A DNA stretch of 64,000 bases, from contig JACJYA010000006.1 of the NCBI GenBank assembly GCA_020636315.1, positions 186,001 to 250,000 of the forward strand, written 5' to 3'. This DNA comes from Lewinellaceae bacterium. Lineage in GTDB: Bacteria > Bacteroidota > Bacteroidia > Chitinophagales > Saprospiraceae. Below are positions 59,741 to 64,000 of this stretch, in pieces. A model generated the notes under the pieces. That model had not been told where the DNA came from and did no database searches. It saw nothing but the letters and a program-made list of their open reading frames with translations. A program made the translations under genes and the position numbers. Each line of letters opens with the position of its first letter. The first letter of the stretch is position 1.

Positions 59741-61906
59741 CTATCTCAACACTTGTATTTCAATTGGCTCATCGACCGGGGCCGACAGGCAGCCCCAGCT
59801 CTCATCCTGCTTTATGGCCAGCACCAGATACTTCCCGGAATGGAAGGGCTGTGCCTGGATCTCGAAAGCAGGCGATGACTGAAGCTCTTCGGTTCCCGGG
59901 GCAATCACCCAATCCTGCCCTCCTTCCGGCAAATGGTAAAGGCTGTAACGGTAAGCTTTATCGTAAAAATCGTATTCAATGGTGACGAGGTCACCGTCCT
60001 GTATGGGCTTTTCTGCAATGACCTGAGTTGCCCGGAAGATACGGCAGGGAGCAAATTCCGAGATGGGGTGTTTGGGGTGCTGATAATTGTTGGAAGCGGG
60101 AACGGCCCGGCCTCCTGCCCTTGCCGCCAGCCCCCCGCTCAGCTGTACACCCGTTGCCGGTAAAGCTTCCGGTTCAGACAATACCGGCTCTTTGGCTTGT
60201 TGGTGATAAGCCTGCACCATTTCATCCCCGTACTTTGGCCCTTCGCCCAGCACATAGGCCGCTTTGCGGATACCGCCGGGGGTGCGAACGGCGATTTCGT
60301 AATAGGCAGTTCCTTCTTCCACTCCCTGTATCAACTCGCGAATGCTGGTTTCGGGTTTTCTGCCTTTAACCAGAAGCTTGAGATCTTCGGCGCCGGGGCC
60401 TGCCCATACCATGTATTCACATTCACCATCCTGGCAGCAGTCAGGATTTTGCCAGGAGATATAGAGTGGCTGGCCCGGGCGTTCGGGCACATAGATCAGC
60501 TGCAGGCCCTCTATCTGCTGGCAGGCGGCGGTGTTTTCCGAAAAATTTTCCCGGCCGAAGCCTTTCACTCCTGCCGAAGAGGTAGTGAGCGGAGTTTCCG
60601 CTTCCTCGCCGGCATAAGCGGCCTGTTCCTCTTTCCATCTGGCAAAATCGTCTTTTTCTCCGGAAGGCATTTCTTCCATTGCGAGCCCCGGCGCCCGGTA
60701 TTCAGCGGCGGATTCCGCCCTGATCCAGAATGAGCTGATCGGGATTTCCTTGTTGGCGCCCTGCGGCCGGATACACACCAGAACCTGCAGAGGGTGAATG
60801 CCGCGGCTGAGGTCCCGGCTGTCGAGGCGAACCCGGAAAGGAACATCTTCACCGGGAACGAGCGCAACCTGTCCTACTGTAATATCCCGGTAACCGGGGT
60901 GAACGTAACGCACTTTGGCAAAGGGGTGGTACGCCGAACAAGGAGAGGCGGGGTCCAGTTCAATAAAACCGGTTATCAAATCCCCTTCGAGTTTAGCCTC
61001 ACTTTCTATTATACAGGTATCCGGCAGATGGCTGGGAATGGCCGCTTTTGCTGTCTGGGTTGGCGGAAGAAGAGGAGCTGCCAGTTCTTCTTCTCCGGGA
61101 ATACGGACGGAAGTGCCGACCGTTTGAATAACGGGATCACTGCACTTGTCGCCCCAGGCCAGCACTCTGAAATAATATTCGCCGGGTTCCAGGGAGCAAA
61201 GAGGTTCCGTTCGGGGAGCAACGCCAAGGGCCTGTTGCTTTTTCCCGTCCGACCGCAGGGGCCGCCATTGGCCCAGGCCGGTTCGGGCCTCAACGCTGAA
61301 CGACCAGGGCATCCCCTGGCAATTGTCGCATTGAATGAGTACGGCCGGGCGGTTGGCCACACCGCAATAGCCGGCAGGTTCTACTTTTATGAAAAAGTTC
61401 GGTTGTTTGCATGGCTGAGGTTCAGGGGCGGGAGCCTTAGGTTGCTGCACAGGTGGCTGAGCGGCGTAGGCCGGAGCAGGCTCCTCTTTGGATTCGTAAT
61501 GAAAGCTTTCCTCCAGGACTTTGGAAGAGAACTTCCGTGAAAGGGAGCTCGTTCCCCGGTAATCTATTCCAATGGTATAAAAATGACGGCTTTTCAAGCC
61601 ATCGATGACGATCTCGGCCTGCTGGCGGTTGCCGAACTCCTGAAGCCCTTTAACGAGGCGTTTCTCTCCACTGCTCATCAGGTTAGGCCCCAGGTCTTTG
61701 ACCCAGAAAGAAGCCTCCAGTTTGTCGAGGCTGGGATGGGTAAAGTAGAAAGTCATTGTCGCAGACCCTCCCTGCGGGCCATAAGAAACAGAGGCATGGA
61801 ATTCCGGCTCTTCTTTGCCAAAAAGCCCCTCAAAGATCTCTGCCTGGCCCTTCAGTTGAACGGCCAGAATAATGCATAATACCGGGATAGTCAGTAATTG
61901 CTTCAT
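59741..61906 (-). CDS. Large secreted multi-domain protein upstream of SusCD
   Basis: A 721-residue exported protein of unknown function. Sec signal MKQLLTIPVLCIILAVQLKGQ; the ATG at 61906 is chosen for it. After a first beta domain (about 25-135) comes a Pro-rich linker (about 148-165), then several Ig-like beta modules with paired Cys (CDNCQGMPW, GDKCSDP, PDCCQDGECEYMVW). There is no T9SS tail and no transmembrane helix. Position as first gene of the SusC/SusD unit suggests a role in substrate binding or processing at the surface. Confidence 0.6.
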   Translation of the reverse strand: MKQLLTIPVLCIILAVQLKGQAEIFEGLFGKEEPEFHASVSYGPQGGSATMTFYFTHPSLDKLEASFWVKDLGPNLMSSGEKRLVKGLQEFGNRQQAEIVIDGLKSRHFYTIGIDYRGTSSLSRKFSSKVLEESFHYESKEEPAPAYAAQPPVQQPKAPAPEPQPCKQPNFFIKVEPAGYCGVANRPAVLIQCDNCQGMPWSFSVEARTGLGQWRPLRSDGKKQQALGVAPRTEPLCSLEPGEYYFRVLAWGDKCSDPVIQTVGTSVRIPGEEELAAPLLPPTQTAKAAIPSHLPDTCIIESEAKLEGDLITGFIELDPASPCSAYHPFAKVRYVHPGYRDITVGQVALVPGEDVPFRVRLDSRDLSRGIHPLQVLVCIRPQGANKEIPISSFWIRAESAAEYRAPGLAMEEMPSGEKDDFARWKEEQAAYAGEEAETPLTTSSAGVKGFGRENFSENTAACQQIEGLQLIYVPERPGQPLYISWQNPDCCQDGECEYMVWAGPGAEDLKLLVKGRKPETSIRELIQGVEEGTAYYEIAVRTPGGIRKAAYVLGEGPKYGDEMVQAYHQQAKEPVLSEPEALPATGVQLSGGLAARAGGRAVPASNNYQHPKHPISEFAPCRIFRATQVIAEKPIQDGDLVTIEYDFYDKAYRYSLYHLPEGGQDWVIAPGTEELQSSPAFEIQAQPFHSGKYLVLAIKQDESWGCLSAPVDEPIEIQVLR

Positions 61907-62473
61907 AACAGCTTTTAATGTTGTAGCGTTTGGTTTTATTGCTACACGAGCCAAAAATGAGGAGTTCCAGTAGGTGTGTGGCCGCAACCGGCAGTTCTTT
62001 TATCCTGCTTTGGAAGTGATTTACCAGGCCGGCCTCATTCAGGTTTTTCGTCTGTAAACAGGGTGTTTTACGAAGGCCGTCTGTTATTCAGGATATCTTG
62101 AGTTGGTTCAAAATTCAATCAATGGCCTGCAAGCTGCAAATTTTGCTTCATCCGGCCCCGACACCTCGTGTACGGGGTAAACTGTTAAATTTTTCGCCGG
62201 ATTTCCCGCATCCGGCTGCAAAATTTGCCTTGGCTGAAACAAAATTTTCTCGCTTTCGGCTCACCATTGAAATTTGCACCAACTCTTAGTTGCGCTGCAA
62301 ATATAATATTTTTATCATATCTGTTATTCAAAGAGGGGGCTGAATTTGGAACAGATTATGTTAAAGTTCAACAATTTCCGCTTTAACCCGAAAGTGAGTT
62401 GACGGCAAAAAGGCCTTCCCCGAGCGCCAAAGCGGGAATTGCCGGTAATGGTTCTTTCCCGGTGCCCGATGAA
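61907..62473. other. 567-nt intergenic region with TGCAAATTT-type boxes
   Basis: The gap upstream of the SusCD operon. GCAAATTTTGC (62136-62146) and its reverse complement GCAAAATTTGC (62218-62228) face each other, each next to a CATCCGG, and similar AATTTGC/GCAAAT sequences recur near 62269 and 62295. It may be the regulatory region of the operon or a small dispersed element. No gene is supported here. Confidence 0.5.
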
Positions 62474-63586
62474 TTACTGGTTACCGGCGAAATTGGGTTC
62501 CCGAACTTTCTTTTGATAGAGTTCCTGCCGGGCCTGTGAATTCTCTGGCCGGGTAATGTCTTTCATTTCCGCCGCATCGGGGTGGTTGGGGTTGATCTCT
62601 CGCCCCAGGAAGGAAAGGTTGTTTTGTTTCAGCACCTTCTGGGTTTCGAGGTTGGCCTCATCGATCAGGCGGCCCATGTCTTCTTCGGTAATGTATTTTC
62701 CGGTTTTCAGTTTGCGCCGGGCGATCTCTTTGGCCACTTCCCGGCCGACTGTTTCATCGTAGTAGTTCTTCCATTCCTCCACATTGTCTTTATCGCTGGC
62801 GGCCGGGGATGCCGTATGCTCATAGCTGACGCGCTCCCTGACGATCTTCGAACTGACCTCATCGGCCACATACCCCGCCCTGCGCTCCATTTCCGGAGAC
62901 ACCTTTGTTCCTTCCGCCAGAGCGGTACGAACTTCCTCGTCGTACCGATCCAAACGGAATTGCTGAATGGCCTGGCGAAGGGCGTTGTAAGAATAATCCC
63001 CCTGCCGGCTTAACCCTTCCAGCCAGCGTCCGCTGTTGGCGGAATACTTAAAGTAAGCTTTAAGGCCATCCCGGTACGAATTTTCCTTTATTCGGGCCAA
63101 TGGCATGACGACCTTATTCATAAAGTCATCCCAGCTATCAATCTTCTCCCCCTGTTTCAACTTGGTAACGCCAAGGGCAAGGGATATTCCTGCCGGCACC
63201 CCTTTATCCAGGGCCTGGGCCGTAGCCGTTTCTGCAAAACGGTTGACGAAGGCAGCCGGGGAAGCGGAAGGTTGTGCACTGCGGGAGGATGCCTTTTGGC
63301 GGAACTCGTGATAAGGTTGGGGGTGGTAATCCTCCCCGTTGCCGCGGGCAGGCTCGTCGGCGGCCACTTCAATAATCCCCGGGTTTTGCCCTTCTTCTGA
63401 GGCAGCACCAGAAGAAAGCGGGTTCAGGCTGGCGCTGGCATGGTTCTGTTCCTGGTTCTTCAGGGTGATTTTAACACCTGCCTTATCCAGCATTCCGATA
63501 ATGAGAATGAGTGCAAAAACAGAGCCGAGGAAGCGCAACAACATACCTGCTCCCCCACTCCCAGGGTGTGAGTAGTGGTGTTTCAT
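62474..63586 (-). CDS. Membrane-anchored protein with degenerate glucosaminidase-like domain
   Basis: A 370-residue protein with one N-terminal membrane helix (about 15-34, LLRFLGSVFALILIIGM) and a low-complexity linker (about 40-110). Residues about 111-165 (AFVNRFAETATAQALDKGVPAGISLALGVTKL) resemble the start of GH73/FlgJ glucosaminidase domains, where the motif normally continues ...LAQGxLESGxG. Here the catalytic Glu position reads TKLKQG, so it is probably not an active hydrolase. The rest is helical and charged. Function unknown; a wall-binding or scaffold role is possible. Confidence 0.55.
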   Translation of the reverse strand: MKHHYSHPGSGGAGMLLRFLGSVFALILIIGMLDKAGVKITLKNQEQNHASASLNPLSSGAASEEGQNPGIIEVAADEPARGNGEDYHPQPYHEFRQKASSRSAQPSASPAAFVNRFAETATAQALDKGVPAGISLALGVTKLKQGEKIDSWDDFMNKVVMPLARIKENSYRDGLKAYFKYSANSGRWLEGLSRQGDYSYNALRQAIQQFRLDRYDEEVRTALAEGTKVSPEMERRAGYVADEVSSKIVRERVSYEHTASPAASDKDNVEEWKNYYDETVGREVAKEIARRKLKTGKYITEEDMGRLIDEANLETQKVLKQNNLSFLGREINPNHPDAAEMKDITRPENSQARQELYQKKVREPNFAGNQ

Positions 63587-63729
63587 GAGTTATAATTTTT
63601 TTTATATAGAGGCCGACTTAATATCTTAAGCCGCCTAAGATAGGGAATAAAATTCAGTAAGGAAAACCCGGGGCAATGTTTAAATGGAAAGGCCGGAAAA
63701 GTTTAACAAACGGTAGAGGATATGGAATA

Positions 63730-63776
63730 GCGGCTGTCCCGGAAGGGCCTTCGAAGGCCTCTTTCGGGACAGCCGC
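63730..63776. terminator. Long GC-rich hairpin next to a T9SS gene end
   Basis: GCGGCTGTCCCG (63730-63741) pairs perfectly with CGGGACAGCCGC (63765-63776), and an inner 14-nt palindrome GGCCTTCGAAGGCC (63746-63759) extends the stem. It lies 10 nt past the stop of the T9SS protein (minus strand). There is no T-run, so it may be a Rho-assisted stop or an RNA-stability element. Confidence 0.6.
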
Positions 63777-63786
63777 TTGAAAGGAT

Positions 63787-64000
63787 CTATTCCGCGATAA
63801 ACCTTACCACCTTCCGATGTTTACCTGCCGTCAGCCGCAGGAAGTACATGCCGTACGGAAGCGTCAGCTCGTATTGGCCGGAGAACCGGCTGCCGGCCGA
63901 ACGTTCTCTGCGCTGAAGCACATGGTGGCCGGTGATGTCAACAACTTCAACGGCAAACTCCTGATCCTGGGGCAGCCCTTCGGCTTCGAGAAGGAAAACA
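63787..64000 (-). CDS. 3' end of a T9SS-secreted protein (cut by window edge)
   Basis: The last 71 codons of a minus-strand gene that continues past the right edge. They encode a type IX secretion type A sorting tail: a beta-strand segment (EFAVEVVDITGHHVLQRRE), then GMYFLRLTAGKHRKVVRFIAE before the stop, matching the usual pattern GxYxLRL-x(n)-K-(V/L). The cargo domain is outside the window, so function is unknown; the tail means export across the outer membrane. Confidence 0.8.
   Translation of the reverse strand, partial: VFLLEAEGLPQDQEFAVEVVDITGHHVLQRRERSAGSRFSGQYELTLPYGMYFLRLTAGKHRKVVRFIAE

Overview
The window comes from a moderately GC-rich member of the Bacteroidota, most likely the Saprospirales (a Saprospiraceae/Lewinellaceae-type marine heterotroph). 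The evidence is an adjacent SusC/SusD pair, two proteins with type IX secretion (T9SS) C-terminal sorting tails, many lipoproteins with Bacteroidota-style lipoboxes, tandem OmpH/Skp genes next to murI, TAnnTTTG-type promoter elements, a mevalonate-type HMG-CoA synthase and a CrtA-like carotenoid oxygenase. No rRNA, tRNA, CRISPR array, prophage or intact insertion sequence was recognised. This is a chromosomal backbone region of mostly single genes and short operons.

Layout. 1-8.7 kb: a lipoprotein cut by the window edge, a PQQ-type sugar dehydrogenase lipoprotein, a thioredoxin-like protein, a membrane-anchored patatin phospholipase, a Crp/Fnr regulator with a CRP-like operator in front of it, and a DUF5916 outer-membrane protein. 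8.7-18.5 kb: succinate-semialdehyde dehydrogenase, a DUF1295 membrane protein, glycan-degrading enzymes (GH127-like, GH73, GH20), CutC and type III pantothenate kinase. 18.7-28.5 kb: HMG-CoA synthase, a duplicated-domain lipoprotein, a YndJ/DUF1990 pair, endonuclease I, an ornithine-cyclodeaminase-family enzyme, an alpha/beta hydrolase and TrmB. 28.5-36.3 kb: dienelactone hydrolase, the debris of a heavy-metal RND efflux operon, murI-ompH-ompH, a CrtA-like gene, a hydrolase, HemW and a class V aminotransferase. 36.3-45 kb: an M28 peptidase, a universal stress protein, an alanine-glyoxylate-type aminotransferase, a SPOR-like protein, a choice-of-anchor-B T9SS protein and a trypsin-like protease. 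45-64 kb: an SDR, a hydrolase/acyl-CoA synthetase pair, MltF, a caspase-like protease, an M19-like dipeptidase, a three-gene SusCD operon, a glucosaminidase-like membrane protein and the 3' end of another T9SS protein.

The most unusual signal is between the genes. At least eleven gaps carry short, degenerate tandem arrays with a strict 8-nt period. Almost all begin at or just after a stop codon, and each locus has its own octamer (for example TAACAAT-, AACGAAT-, TCGTGAA-, GTTTAGA- and GTTCCTG-like units). One array contains the start codon of the CrtA-like gene, and another merges into a 19-nt perfect palindrome. A second class of element is long perfect inverted repeats (15-18 bp arms) in the 3'-to-5' gaps between co-directional genes. 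Other points of note are a plausible internal deletion that reduced an efflux operon to a signal-peptide stub and an RND C-terminus, an M28 peptidase that lacks the usual first zinc-binding His, and a glucosaminidase-like protein without the catalytic Glu.
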